From Mycolicibacterium psychrotolerans (lineage in GTDB: Bacteria; Actinomycetota; Actinomycetes; Mycobacteriales; Mycobacteriaceae): a DNA stretch of 64,000 nt. The DNA is taken from NCBI RefSeq assembly GCF_010729305.1, contig NZ_AP022574.1, forward strand, positions 3,410,001 to 3,474,000. Reading direction: 5' to 3'. Shown piece by piece: positions 8,215 to 16,925 of the stretch; within the stretch, counting starts at the first letter, position 1, and every line of letters starts with the position of its first letter. The translations under genes and the position numbers were made by a program. The notes under the pieces are model-generated. The model was not told the DNA's origin. It searched no databases and saw only the letters and a program-made list of their open reading frames with translations.

Positions 8215-9822
8215 TCAGCCGACGAGCAGCCGCGACGCGGCGCGGTTGAAACGGCGGCGAGGCCAACCCAGTAGACCGTCGGCAGCCAGTGCTGCTCGCG
8301 CGGCGTTCCGGCCGCAGACGCCGTGCACACCACCGCCGGGCGGCGCCCCGGCGCTGCCGAGGAACACGTTGTCGAGCGGCGTCCGCGCGCCACCCTGGCC
8401 GGGCATCGGCCGGAACACCAACTGCTGGAACAACTGTGACGTCCCGCCGTTGACGGCGCCGGCATGCAGGTTCGCATCGCTGTGCTCGAGGTCGGACGGC
8501 CGCTGGATCACCTTGCCGACGAGATGGCCGGAGAAGCCGGGCGCGTGCCGTTCCAGGACCGCGTCGACCGCTTCGGCCAACTGATCGGCGGAGTGGTCGT
8601 CACTGCGTCCCCGCGGCAGATGCGTGTAGGCCCAGGCGCTCTCGGTGCCGCCGGGGGAGCGGCTGGGATCCGCGGTGGTCATCTGGCCGAACAGCAGGAA
8701 CGGGTTCGACGGTACGGTGCCGGTGTTGAGATCGGCCATCCAGCGGATGAGCCCGTCGTGGTCGGCGCCGAGGTGCACGGTGCCTGCGCCGGCGAGGCTG
8801 CGTGACCGCCAGGGGATCGGGGCGTCCAGCGCGTAGTTGATCTTGAGCACCGGGGTGTCCCACACGAAGCGGTCCAGGTCCCGGCGCGGACCTGCTGGCA
8901 GCACGTCGGGTGGCAGCAGACGCCGATAGAGTTGCGGCGCAGAGGTGTTCGCGATGACGGCCCGTCGGCACCGCACGACGGTGCCGTCGGTGAGGTTCAC
9001 CGCGGTGGCTCGGTGCCCGCGCACGGCGATGCTGTCGACCTCGCGGCCGCAGTCCACTCGGGCGCCGGCCGCCTCGGCCCGGCGCACCAGGGCGGCGGTC
9101 AACTCGCCCGCCCCGCCGACGGGAACGGGGAAGCCCCCGTCCTGGCCCAGCATCACCAGCAGGTAGCCCATGACGCCGCTGCCGGGAGCGTCGACGGGTA
9201 CGTCGGCGTGCATGGCGTTGCCGAGCAGCAGCAGTCGCGCCGCCTCGCCCTCGAACAGGTGTCGTGCCAGTTCACCGGCAGGCAGCAGCAGCAGTTGCGC
9301 CAGCCGCAGCGCATCGGCCGTGCCGAGCCTGCGCAGCAGCCCCGCCGGACCGCGCACGGGAGGGAACGGGGCGAACAACGTCTCCAGCAGTGGCTTCTTG
9401 ATGCGCTGGTACTGCTCGAACGCGGCGATCCAGCGGTCCCCGTCGCCCGGGTGGTACCGGTCGAGTTCGGCCGCGGAGCGGGCTAGGTCGCGGTAGAGGA
9501 CCGGGGCGTCGTCGTCGTCCGCGCTGCGCGCGTGCCCGACGACGGCGGGCGCATGGCTCCACCGCAGCCCGTGGTCCTCGAGCTGCAGGCCGTGCAGCGC
9601 AGGGGACGCTACCGAGAGGGGGTAGAACGCGCTGTAGAGATCGCTGACGTAACCCGGGACCAGTTCGGCGCTCTTGACGGCGCCCCCGGGGCGGTCCTGC
9701 GCCTCGAGCACCACCACGTCCCACCCCGCGTCGGCGAGCAGTGCGGCGGCGACCAGTCCGTTGTGGCCGGCGCCGATGACCACCGCGTCGGCAGTTTCGG
9801 ACTGAGACGGCTCAGCTGTCAT
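8215..9822 (-). CDS. FAD-dependent oxidoreductase (phytoene desaturase/CrtI-like)
   Basis: 535-aa flavoprotein of the amine oxidase/phytoene dehydrogenase group. The N-terminal dinucleotide-binding motif AVVIGAGHNGLVAAALLADAG is at residues 12-32, followed by LEAQDRPGGAVKS. The C-terminal FAD-binding end reads FLGSAGAPPGGGVHGVCGRNAARAAL. The likely substrate is a hydrophobic polyene or lipid. ATG 9822 gives the standard start and overlaps the upstream SRPBCC gene by 11 bp; the longer frame adds only low-complexity residues. Its exact substrate is not readable. Confidence 0.8.
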   Translation of the reverse strand: MTAEPSQSETADAVVIGAGHNGLVAAALLADAGWDVVVLEAQDRPGGAVKSAELVPGYVSDLYSAFYPLSVASPALHGLQLEDHGLRWSHAPAVVGHARSADDDDAPVLYRDLARSAAELDRYHPGDGDRWIAAFEQYQRIKKPLLETLFAPFPPVRGPAGLLRRLGTADALRLAQLLLLPAGELARHLFEGEAARLLLLGNAMHADVPVDAPGSGVMGYLLVMLGQDGGFPVPVGGAGELTAALVRRAEAAGARVDCGREVDSIAVRGHRATAVNLTDGTVVRCRRAVIANTSAPQLYRRLLPPDVLPAGPRRDLDRFVWDTPVLKINYALDAPIPWRSRSLAGAGTVHLGADHDGLIRWMADLNTGTVPSNPFLLFGQMTTADPSRSPGGTESAWAYTHLPRGRSDDHSADQLAEAVDAVLERHAPGFSGHLVGKVIQRPSDLEHSDANLHAGAVNGGTSQLFQQLVFRPMPGQGGARTPLDNVFLGSAGAPPGGGVHGVCGRNAARAALAADGLLGWPRRRFNRAASRLLVG

Positions 9823-10291
9823 CGTGGGTGCGGCGCTCGGCCATCGCGGCCAACCGCCACGTCGTCTCACGGTTGCGGGGGAACGCTACCGCCAGCGCCA
9901 CCTGCTTGGGCAGCAAGCTCAAAGGGGGGGACACCGGCACCTCGGCCATCTCGATCCGGCATCCGCCCCCGTCGAGTTCCTGCAGGCGCAGGGTGATCCT
10001 GGCCTTGCCGAACGGGCGACCGTTGGCGATCAGGACCAGTTCACGCTCCGGCGTGGACGATTCGACCACGGTGCTGTCATTGAGCACCAGCGGCCAGATC
10101 CCGATCGAGTGGTGAATCGTGCTGCCGGGCTCCGGCCAGTTGGCGTCGACAGCCCGCATCCGGCTGTTGCCCACCACCCACTGCGAGTAGGTCCAACCGT
10201 CGGCGATCACAGCCCAGACGTCGTGCCGCGACGCGGGTGTGTCGCGCGCGACGACCGGCGTGCTGTTGATTTCCTCGGGTTCTGACGTCAC
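9812..10291 (-). CDS. SRPBCC (START/polyketide cyclase-like) protein
   Basis: 159-aa helix-grip protein with a hydrophobic ligand cavity. The opening TPASRHDVWAVIADGWTYSQW and the closing long helix (NRETTWRLAAMAERR) are typical of the family. It may carry or present the lipid substrate of the flavoprotein, whose gene it overlaps by 11 bp. The GTG start at 10291 leaves 92 bp to the divergent amidase start. Confidence 0.75.
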   Translation of the reverse strand: MTSEPEEINSTPVVARDTPASRHDVWAVIADGWTYSQWVVGNSRMRAVDANWPEPGSTIHHSIGIWPLVLNDSTVVESSTPERELVLIANGRPFGKARITLRLQELDGGGCRIEMAEVPVSPPLSLLPKQVALAVAFPRNRETTWRLAAMAERRTHDDS

Positions 10292-10383
10292 CGAACCGCC
10301 TTACCCGCAGCGGCGGCGGATAAACGTCGGCCCGTCGTGATTCCATGGGGACCGACCACAAGGTGGATCGGAGGTGGCGCCTC

Positions 10384-11223
10384 GTGCCGGGTGTGTGGCG
10401 CGGTTACCCGGTGTGGCTCGCCGACGTGCTGCGGGCCGAAGGGCTCAAAGTCGCCGAACTGGTGGGGTGGCGCAGGCGCGGCCACGGCGTGTTCTCCGAC
10501 ATCCGGGGGGTGATGGTGCATCACACCGGGTCGGATTCGGCGACCGCGGAATCGATCGCGCTGGGCCGGCCCGGCCTGCCCGGGCCGCTGTCGCAGTTAC
10601 ACATCGCCCGCGACGGCATCGTGACCGTGGTGGCCGCGGGCGTGGCGTGGCACGCGGGCGCCGGGAGCTACCCGTGGCTGCCCGCCAACACGGGCAACTG
10701 GCACACCATCGGCGTCGAGTGCGCGAACACCGGGACCAGCCCGTGGGCACCGCACCGCCGGAACTGGCCGGACGCGCAGTACGGCGCGCTGCTCGGCAGT
10801 TGCGCCGCGATCTGCCGGCGCCTCGGCCAGCCCGCCGGCCGCACGATCGGGCACAAGGAGTACGCCGGACGTGCGCAGGGCAAGTGGGATCCTGGCGCGA
10901 TCGACATGGGGATTTTGCGACGGGACATCGCGGCCCGGATCGAGACGCCACCGTCGGGGCCTACGGCGCCCACCGATCGCTACGCCGGCGTGCTGCTGGA
11001 GCGGGGCTCGACGGGCCCGCAGGTGGCCGAACTGCAGCGCCGCCTCAAATACGCCTACGCGGCCTACGCCGGTGCCCTCGACATCAACGGAGAATTCGGG
11101 CCGGATACCGAGGCCGCGGTCCGCGAATTCCAGCGGCGCACAACGGGTCTGGGGGTCGACGGTATCGTCGGACCGGCCACGGCGGCAGCGCTGCGGCTGC
11201 GTCTGGTCAGCTCGCAGGCCTGA
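10384..11223 (+). CDS. N-acetylmuramoyl-L-alanine amidase with peptidoglycan-binding domain
   Basis: Amidase_2/PGRP-type zinc amidase cleaving the bond between muramic acid and L-Ala. Zinc ligands are visible in MVHHTGSD near residue 45 and in TIGHKEYAG near residue 155; the W-D-P pair follows. A PG_binding_1 domain fills the C-terminal 70 residues (LERGSTGPQVAELQRRL, then FGPDTEAAVREFQ). I prefer GTG 10384 over ATG 10345 because GGAGG lies 9 bp upstream of it and nothing similar precedes the ATG. No signal peptide is seen, so export is unclear and a phage-lysin origin is possible. It overlaps the convergent oxidoreductase by 17 bp. Confidence 0.82.
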   Translation: MPGVWRGYPVWLADVLRAEGLKVAELVGWRRRGHGVFSDIRGVMVHHTGSDSATAESIALGRPGLPGPLSQLHIARDGIVTVVAAGVAWHAGAGSYPWLPANTGNWHTIGVECANTGTSPWAPHRRNWPDAQYGALLGSCAAICRRLGQPAGRTIGHKEYAGRAQGKWDPGAIDMGILRRDIAARIETPPSGPTAPTDRYAGVLLERGSTGPQVAELQRRLKYAYAAYAGALDINGEFGPDTEAAVREFQRRTTGLGVDGIVGPATAAALRLRLVSSQA

Positions 11224-13453
11224 CCTCGACCGGGATTCCGTTGAGGGCGCCGTTGCCCGAGGGTTCGTCGAGGAAGTCCGGTGGGGAGAGCACGTTGGTG
11301 TTGACGCCGGGGGAGCGGTTGGCGACGCCCAGCCGAGTGCCGGGCTTGCCGTGGCCCCAGCCGTGCGGCATCGACACCACGCCCGGTTTGATCGCATCGG
11401 TCACCTCCACCGCAACCTCGATGCAGCCGCCGGAGGACGTGACCGTCACCCGGTCGCCGTCGGCGATGCCGCGCCGGCCCGCGTCCTCGCGGTGCATCAG
11501 CAGGGTGCAGCGGTCGCGGCCCTTCATCAACGGCCCGACGTTGTGCAGCCAGGAGTTGTTGGAGCGCAGGTGACGACGGCTGACCAGCACGAGGTCGTCT
11601 GCTACGCGATCGAGGCGGCGGGCCAGCCGCGGCAGATCCTCGAGCAGATACGGAGGCGCCAGCCGGATCTTCCTGTCGCTGGTGCCGAGCACCTCGGGAA
11701 CGCGCGGCACCATCGGGCCGAAGTTGATGCCGTCGGGATACTGCCTGAGCTTGTCGAGCGTCAGGCCGTCGGGATTGTCGCCGTACCGGTCGCCGAACGG
11801 ACCGGTGCGCAGCGTGAGGTCGAGCGTGCGTTCCGGTCCGCCGTGGTCGTAGCGGGCACGCACGGCGGCGCCGTCGAGCCCCTGCGTGAAGCACAGGTAG
11901 TCGAAGAAGCCGTCGTCGATCGCGGCGACGTCGACGTCCTCTGCCGGTGTCCCGGTGCACAACCCGGTCAACCGGATCAGGATCTCCCACTCGTCGGGCG
12001 CGTCCTGCTCGGCTTTGGTGAACACCGGCGGCGAATAGTTGGCGACGCTGTTGATCGCGAAATGGAGGATGAGGTCGTCATGGTGGGGCTGTTCGAGCGG
12101 GGAGGGGCCGGGCAGGATCACATCGGCGTGACGCGTTGTCTCGTTGAGCCACAGGTCGATCGAGATCATCGCCTCCAGCTCGTCGAGCGCCTCGTCGAGC
12201 CGGTGGCCTCCCGGGGTGGACAGCACCGGGTTGCCGGCCACCGTGATGAGCGCCTTGATCTGGCCCTCGCCCGGAGTCGCGATCTCCTCGGCCAGGCAGG
12301 ACACCGGAACCTGGCCGAGCACCTCCTTGGCGCCGCGCACCCGGGTGCGGTACCGGCCGAAGTCGGCGACGCCGTCTTCGAGGCCGGGGATGGGTTGCAC
12401 CGTCACCGACCACGCCGCGGCAGTGGGGAACATCGCGCCGCCGGGCACGTCGAAGTGGCCGGTGAGGATGTTCACCACGTCGACGAGCCAACTCGCCAGG
12501 CTGCCGAATTCCTGGTTGCACGTGCCGATGCGGCCGTAGACGACGGCACGGGGCGTCGCGGCGAGTTCGCGCGCGAGTTCCCGGATGCGGTCGGCGCCGA
12601 TGCCCGTCACCTCGGCCACCCGCTCGGGCGGCCAGTCGGCGACGACCTCGGCGATGGTGTCGACACCGTCGAGATGCGGCGCCACCGTCCCGAGGTCGAC
12701 CAGCCTCTCGGCGAACAGTGTGTGGGCGACGCCGAGCAGCAGCGCGGCATCGGTGCCCGGGGTGATGGGCAGCCACTCGTCGGCCCGCTCGGCGGTGGCC
12801 GTGCGCACCGGGTCGACGACGATCACCCGGCCGCGCTGCCGAACAGCGCCGATCAGACCCATCACATCCGGGGCGGCCAGCAGCGAGCCCTGGGATGCGG
12901 CGGGGTTGGCGCCCATGACGACCAGCAGATCGGTGCGTTCGATGTCAGGGACCGGGAAGCTCCACCAGCCGCCGTACATCAGGTGCGAGGACAGGTTCTT
13001 CGGCCACTGGTCGACGGTGCCCGGCGAGTAGGTCATGGGCATGCCCGAGAGTCCGAGAAGGATGCCGGCATAGCGCGCCAGCGAGAACGAGTGGGCGAGT
13101 GGGTTGCCGGTGTAGGCGGTGACGGCGCCGATCCCGTACTTCTCGATGACCGGCGCCAGCAGTTCGGTGCATCGCCGGAAGGCGGTGTCCCAGTCGACTT
13201 CCTGCCACTGGCCGTCGACCTTGATCATCGGCCGCCTGATGCGATCGAGGTCCTCGTGCACCGCGCCCAGCGACGCCCCTTTGGGGCAGATGTGGCCGCG
13301 ACTCCACACGTCCTGCCGGTTAGGCCGGATCCCGGCGACGTGCCCCTGTTCGACCCGAATCTCCAGCCCGCACATGGCCTCACAGAGCGGGCACGTGTAC
13401 AGGTGCAGCCCGTCCTCGCCGATCCCGGCCAGCTCCCTATGCGTCCTCGTCAT
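11207..13453 (-). CDS. molybdopterin oxidoreductase (formate dehydrogenase/nitrate reductase type)
   Basis: 748-aa molybdenum enzyme of the DMSO reductase superfamily. The N-terminal [4Fe-4S] site is Cys21, Cys24, Cys28 and Cys56 (CPLCEAMC then HICPKG). The molybdopterin-binding segments include TDLLVVMGANPAASQGS and VVDPVRTATAERAD, and the C-terminal dinucleotide-binding domain contains NNSWLHNVGPL and MPHGWGHGKPG. It is cytosolic, with no Tat signal. The residue coordinating Mo is not certain. ATG 13453 was chosen because the Fe-S domain begins just after it. It faces a TetR gene 70 bp away, which is the likely regulator. Confidence 0.82.
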   Translation of the reverse strand: MTRTHRELAGIGEDGLHLYTCPLCEAMCGLEIRVEQGHVAGIRPNRQDVWSRGHICPKGASLGAVHEDLDRIRRPMIKVDGQWQEVDWDTAFRRCTELLAPVIEKYGIGAVTAYTGNPLAHSFSLARYAGILLGLSGMPMTYSPGTVDQWPKNLSSHLMYGGWWSFPVPDIERTDLLVVMGANPAASQGSLLAAPDVMGLIGAVRQRGRVIVVDPVRTATAERADEWLPITPGTDAALLLGVAHTLFAERLVDLGTVAPHLDGVDTIAEVVADWPPERVAEVTGIGADRIRELARELAATPRAVVYGRIGTCNQEFGSLASWLVDVVNILTGHFDVPGGAMFPTAAAWSVTVQPIPGLEDGVADFGRYRTRVRGAKEVLGQVPVSCLAEEIATPGEGQIKALITVAGNPVLSTPGGHRLDEALDELEAMISIDLWLNETTRHADVILPGPSPLEQPHHDDLILHFAINSVANYSPPVFTKAEQDAPDEWEILIRLTGLCTGTPAEDVDVAAIDDGFFDYLCFTQGLDGAAVRARYDHGGPERTLDLTLRTGPFGDRYGDNPDGLTLDKLRQYPDGINFGPMVPRVPEVLGTSDRKIRLAPPYLLEDLPRLARRLDRVADDLVLVSRRHLRSNNSWLHNVGPLMKGRDRCTLLMHREDAGRRGIADGDRVTVTSSGGCIEVAVEVTDAIKPGVVSMPHGWGHGKPGTRLGVANRSPGVNTNVLSPPDFLDEPSGNGALNGIPVEVRPAS

Positions 13454-13483
13454 CGACTCCGGCCCCGCTCCACTGGTGTTGTG

Positions 13484-13492
13484 ACAGACTGT
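13484..13492. promoter_or_regulatory. possible TetR operator core
   Basis: The 70-bp divergent space between the oxidoreductase and TetR starts contains ACAGACTGT, a perfect 9-bp palindrome with an odd centre, within the imperfect larger symmetry TTGTGACAGACTGTATCGAC. It is a candidate autoregulatory site only. Confidence 0.3.
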
Positions 13493-13523
13493 ATCGACAA
13501 ACCGCCCGGAAGGGGCCGCATTC

Positions 13524-14111
13524 GTGGACAGGGCATCGCCGCCCCGGCGCCGGCACCACGGCTCGCGTCGCGATCCGGCGATCAACGACGCCGTCCTCGA
13601 CGCTGCGCGCACCCTGCTGGTCACCCGCGGCTACGCGGGCACGTCGATCGACCTGATCGCCGCGACGGCCAAGGTCAGCCGTCCGGCCGTCTATCGGCGG
13701 TGGCGCACCAAGGCCCACCTCATCCACGAGGCGGCTTTCCCCGACCTGGGCCCCGACCCCTGTGAAGCGGACCTGAGCGCCGAGATCGCCCGGCTGTGCC
13801 GCGGTGCCCTGGCGATGTATGCCGATCCGGTTGTGCGCGAGGCGGTTCCGGGGCTACTCCATGACCTGCGGATGGAGCCGGCGATGCGCAGGCTGCTCAA
13901 CGACCGGTTGGAAGCCGCAGCGCGCAGGCAGCTGGCGGCGCAGCTCGCCGATGCCGCCGACGCTCGTTCGGGGGTGGACGCCGACACCGTGATGGACGCG
14001 ATCGCGGGCGCGGCCTGGTACGCCGTGTGCGTCCGCAGGGTGACCGATCTCGATGCCGCGGCCGCGCAGCTGGCCGATCTCGTGTGCCACGGCGTACTGC
14101 GCCGCGATTAG
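13524..14111 (+). CDS. TetR/AcrR family regulator
   Basis: 195-aa one-component repressor. The N-terminal helix-turn-helix reads DAARTLLVTRGYAGTSIDLI, ATAKVSRPAVYRRWRTKAHL (residues about 25-65), followed by a C-terminal ligand domain with RRLLNDRLEAAARRQLAAQL. GTG start. It is divergent from the molybdopterin oxidoreductase and probably controls it. The stop overlaps the convergent epimerase gene by 4 bp. Confidence 0.87.
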   Translation: MDRASPPRRRHHGSRRDPAINDAVLDAARTLLVTRGYAGTSIDLIAATAKVSRPAVYRRWRTKAHLIHEAAFPDLGPDPCEADLSAEIARLCRGALAMYADPVVREAVPGLLHDLRMEPAMRRLLNDRLEAAARRQLAAQLADAADARSGVDADTVMDAIAGAAWYAVCVRRVTDLDAAAAQLADLVCHGVLRRD

Positions 14112-15097
14112 AGGCGGCCGACCTCGCGCAGCCCCTCGACGGTGTCGGCGATCGTCTCGGCGGCGTCGCGCCAGTGCAGACCGAAGTCTCGGGCGCTCGG
14201 CGCGTCGTCGGAGGTCGGCATCTGTGTGTAGTACTGCATCGCGGCGGAGTTGATCGGCGTCTCGAACGGCAGGAACGGCCCCACGACGTCGAAGACGCGG
14301 CCGACGCTGCGCAGCGCCACGTCGGGTACCGGGACCACCGCGAGTGTGCGGTTCGCCGCGGTGCCGATCATCTGGGCCAGCTGATCCACCGAAACACGTT
14401 GTCCCCCGGCCATATACCGGCGCGGCCCGTGACCGGGCTCGAGGAGTGCGACGTGCAGTGCGGCCAGGTCGCGGACGTCGATGACGATCCAGCCGGCCCC
14501 GCGGCCGGGCACGCTGCGCATCTTCACCGACGCCTCAACGCCTTCTGCGGCCTCGCCGAACTGGTCACCGGCGGGCGGACCGAGCACCATGCCGGGATAG
14601 GTGATGTTCACCGGCGCGCCGGCGTCCTGCAGGCCGCGCGCGTACGCCTCGACCGCCGCCTTGGACCGGCCGTAGCCGTCGCTGCCGCCGACCACCGGCA
14701 GGTCTGCGTGCAGCACCTCGAGGTCCGGCCGGAACAGTGCGGTGAAGCTGGAGACGTGCACGATGGGGTCGATCCCGGCGGCGACGGCAGCGCCGAGCAC
14801 GTTGCGGGCGCCTTCGAGATTGGTGTGCAGCATCTCGTCGGCGCGGCTGGGATCGGTGGACACCATTGCCGCGCAGTGGATCACGGCATCGCAGCCGTCC
14901 AGCGCAGCCGTGGTGCTCTCGGCGTCGGCGATGTCACCGAGCACATGATCGCCGATGCCGACGCCGATCTTCTCGGCACTGGTACTCAGACGGCCGGCGT
15001 TGCGGACCAGGAAGCGCACGTCGTGTCCGGCGTCCTGCACGGCCTTGGCGGTCCACGCGCCGACGAAGCCGGTGCCGCCGGTGATCAGTACCTTCAT
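14108..15097 (-). CDS. NAD-dependent epimerase/dehydratase (extended SDR)
   Basis: 329-aa extended short-chain dehydrogenase. It begins with MKVLITGGTGFVGAW (nucleotide-binding GxxGxxG), has HCAAMVSTDP and VHVSSFTALF, and an active-site Tyr-Lys pair in YGRSKAAVE. The C-terminal substrate domain includes NITYPGMVLGPPAGDQFG. The family covers nucleotide-sugar epimerases, dihydroflavonol-4-reductase-like and 3beta-HSD-like enzymes; the sequence fits the reductase-like branch but the substrate is open. It lies alone between a convergent TetR gene and the VOC gene. Confidence 0.8.
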   Translation of the reverse strand: MKVLITGGTGFVGAWTAKAVQDAGHDVRFLVRNAGRLSTSAEKIGVGIGDHVLGDIADAESTTAALDGCDAVIHCAAMVSTDPSRADEMLHTNLEGARNVLGAAVAAGIDPIVHVSSFTALFRPDLEVLHADLPVVGGSDGYGRSKAAVEAYARGLQDAGAPVNITYPGMVLGPPAGDQFGEAAEGVEASVKMRSVPGRGAGWIVIDVRDLAALHVALLEPGHGPRRYMAGGQRVSVDQLAQMIGTAANRTLAVVPVPDVALRSVGRVFDVVGPFLPFETPINSAAMQYYTQMPTSDDAPSARDFGLHWRDAAETIADTVEGLREVGRL

Positions 15098-15146
15098 CTA
15101 CCCTCCGGTCTCACGACGCGCTCTATACCCGTTCGGTCCGCGCGTC

Positions 15147-15536
15147 TCACCCGCTGACGTGCTGGATCTGGATCAGATTGCCACACGTGTCATCGAGCAC
15201 CGCCGTGGTGACCGGCCCCATGTCGGTGGGCTGCTGGGTGAAGCGCACGCCGAGCGCGCGAAGCCGGTCGTATTCGGCCGCCACGTCGTCGACGTCGAAG
15301 GCGGTGAACGGGATGCCGTCCGCCACCAACGCCTCCTTGAACGGTCGGGCGGCGGGATGCTCGTCGGGTTCGAGCACGAGCTCGACGCCGTCGGGACTGT
15401 CCGCAGAGACGACGGTGATCCACCGGTGCGGCCCCATCGGCACATCGTGCTTTGGTCGGAAGCCGAGCACGTCGGTGTAGAAGCGCAGCGCCTTGTCCTG
15501 GTCGTCGACGAGCACGCTCGTCACGGTGATTCTCAT
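15147..15536 (-). CDS. VOC family glyoxalase/bleomycin-resistance-like protein
   Basis: 129-aa protein with two paired beta-alpha-beta-beta-beta modules: VTSVLVDDQDKALRFYTDVLGF at the start and FTAFDVDDVAAEYDRLRALGVRF in the second half, ending NLIQIQHVSG. Such proteins bind a metal and act on lactoylglutathione-like or aromatic substrates, or sequester drugs. ATG 15536 overlaps the stop of the upstream ArsR gene (ATGA), so the two are translationally coupled and the ArsR protein likely controls it. Confidence 0.8.
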   Translation of the reverse strand: MRITVTSVLVDDQDKALRFYTDVLGFRPKHDVPMGPHRWITVVSADSPDGVELVLEPDEHPAARPFKEALVADGIPFTAFDVDDVAAEYDRLRALGVRFTQQPTDMGPVTTAVLDDTCGNLIQIQHVSG

Positions 15537-15817
15537 GCCGATTCTCCCCGGTTGGTGAGCCACCGCGCCGTGATCTGTTGCAGCGGTGCGGTGTTGAGGT
15601 AGTGGAACTTGTACTTGCCGTCGCGGCGTGTCTCGACCAATCCCGCAGCCTCGAGCACGTCCAGGTGCTGCGAGATCGCCTGACGGGACGACCCGAGCCC
15701 GTGCCGTGTCGTCAGGCGTGCGCGGATCTCGAAAAGTGTCTGACCGTCGCGCTCGGTCAGCTCGTCGAGGATGGTGCGCCGCGTGGGGTCGGCCAAGGCC
15801 TTGAAGACGTCGCCCAC
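15533..15817 (-). CDS. ArsR family winged-helix regulator
   Basis: 94-aa DNA-binding protein of the ArsR/YjgJ-like group. It begins VFKALADPTRRTILDEL, with the recognition helix around SSRQAISQHLDVLEAAGLV and the wing TRRDGKYKFHYLN. It has no cysteine pair, so it is not an obvious metal sensor. GTG start. A perfect inverted repeat lies 13 bp upstream and is the probable autoregulatory operator. It is in an operon with the VOC gene. Confidence 0.85.
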   Translation of the reverse strand: MGDVFKALADPTRRTILDELTERDGQTLFEIRARLTTRHGLGSSRQAISQHLDVLEAAGLVETRRDGKYKFHYLNTAPLQQITARWLTNRGESA

Positions 15818-15829
15818 ACCTCGACCATA

Positions 15830-15847
15830 GGCAAGTCGTTACTTGCC
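15830..15847. promoter_or_regulatory. ArsR operator palindrome
   Basis: GGCAAGTCGTTACTTGCC is a perfect 7+4+7 inverted repeat 13-30 bp upstream of the ArsR start. Its position fits repression of the ArsR-VOC operon. Confidence 0.6.
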
Positions 15848-15866
15848 TGTCAACGGTATGGGGCGC

Positions 15867-16781
15867 TCAGGCCGGATCGGGGATCGGATAGGGCCACTCG
15901 GCGAGCGTGCGGGCGGCTTCTGCCGTCGAGCGCAAGAAGTTCAGGAGCGTGGCGTCGGGATCGCTCGCCGTCCGCACGGCGCGGTAGGGCAGCACGTACT
16001 CGCCCAGATCGGTGTCGAAGTACGCCGCATCGGGAGCGACGTCCCACTGCTCGAAGCCGGCGGGCTGCGGATAGGCGTAGGAGTAGAAGACGCCCTCGTC
16101 GGCGCCGCCCGGCCAGTAACCGGCGCTGGACACCTCGTCGCTGTAGGCGTCGACCATCACCGAGTCCGGACAGTTCGGTACACCGCCGGGATGCGGGGGT
16201 GCGCCCCGGCCGGAGAACCGTGTGACAGCCAGATCGAAGGCGCCCCAGAAGAAGTGCACCGGACTCACCTTCCCGCGGAAGTCGGCGCGGAAAGCGGTGA
16301 AGGCCCGATTCGCGCTGACCAGGGAGCGCCAGAAGGCGTTCATCGCCTGCGCGTCGTAGCTCGCATGGGCGGTGTCCTCGGCGAACGGGATGACCTCGGG
16401 CAACTCGACCGGAGTGCCGACTATCGGGATGTCGAGATCGAGTTCGGTGAGCAGATAGCGGAATTCGGCGTAGAAGTCCGCCACGGAACGCGGTTCGAGC
16501 GCCATCGACCTGTGCTCGCCGTCGGTGACGCGGATGTGGAGACGGTGCTCGATGAAGTCGAATGTCACCTCGAACGCTCGCGGCGGAAAGGGGATGAGTG
16601 AAGTGGTGAGTCCGCTGGCGTTCACGTAGAGCGGCACTTCCCACCAGTGGTTGAGGTGGACGCTCGCCGCCATGCGCACTTTGCCGACGATCTGGGTCCA
16701 CAGGTGGACGGTGTCGCGGGTGTCCTGCCAGTCGGCCAGCGGGAGCTGCGGCCAGGCGAGAGAGGTCTGAGCGTCGGTCAT
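15867..16781 (-). CDS. DUF5996 family protein
   Basis: 304-aa protein matching my memory of the DUF5996 family: WPQLPLADWQDTRDTVHLWTQ at the start, then the conserved NHWWEVPLYV and VHFFWGAFDLAVTRFSGR. The many aromatic residues and the C-terminal FYSYAYPQPAGFEQW are typical. The function is unknown and no transmembrane segment is seen. ATG 16781 is preferred to the TTG one codon upstream. It is divergent from the kinase-fusion gene. Confidence 0.75.
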   Translation of the reverse strand: MTDAQTSLAWPQLPLADWQDTRDTVHLWTQIVGKVRMAASVHLNHWWEVPLYVNASGLTTSLIPFPPRAFEVTFDFIEHRLHIRVTDGEHRSMALEPRSVADFYAEFRYLLTELDLDIPIVGTPVELPEVIPFAEDTAHASYDAQAMNAFWRSLVSANRAFTAFRADFRGKVSPVHFFWGAFDLAVTRFSGRGAPPHPGGVPNCPDSVMVDAYSDEVSSAGYWPGGADEGVFYSYAYPQPAGFEQWDVAPDAAYFDTDLGEYVLPYRAVRTASDPDATLLNFLRSTAEAARTLAEWPYPIPDPA

Positions 16782-16925
16782 CAATCCATCTTGGTCGTCG
16801 ACGGCGCGATGTGCGGCGGGAGCGACGAATCGGGGGTGGGGGGAGGTGCCGCGGGGAGTTGACGGCTGTCAATTTTCTTGGCGGATGTGCCCGTCCGGCC
16901 GCGTCGGCTGCTCTACATTGACCGC

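Noticed and set aside
10345..10383. ATG 10345 as start of the amidase
   Set aside because: It has no ribosome site, whereas GTG 10384 has GGAGG at 9 bp.
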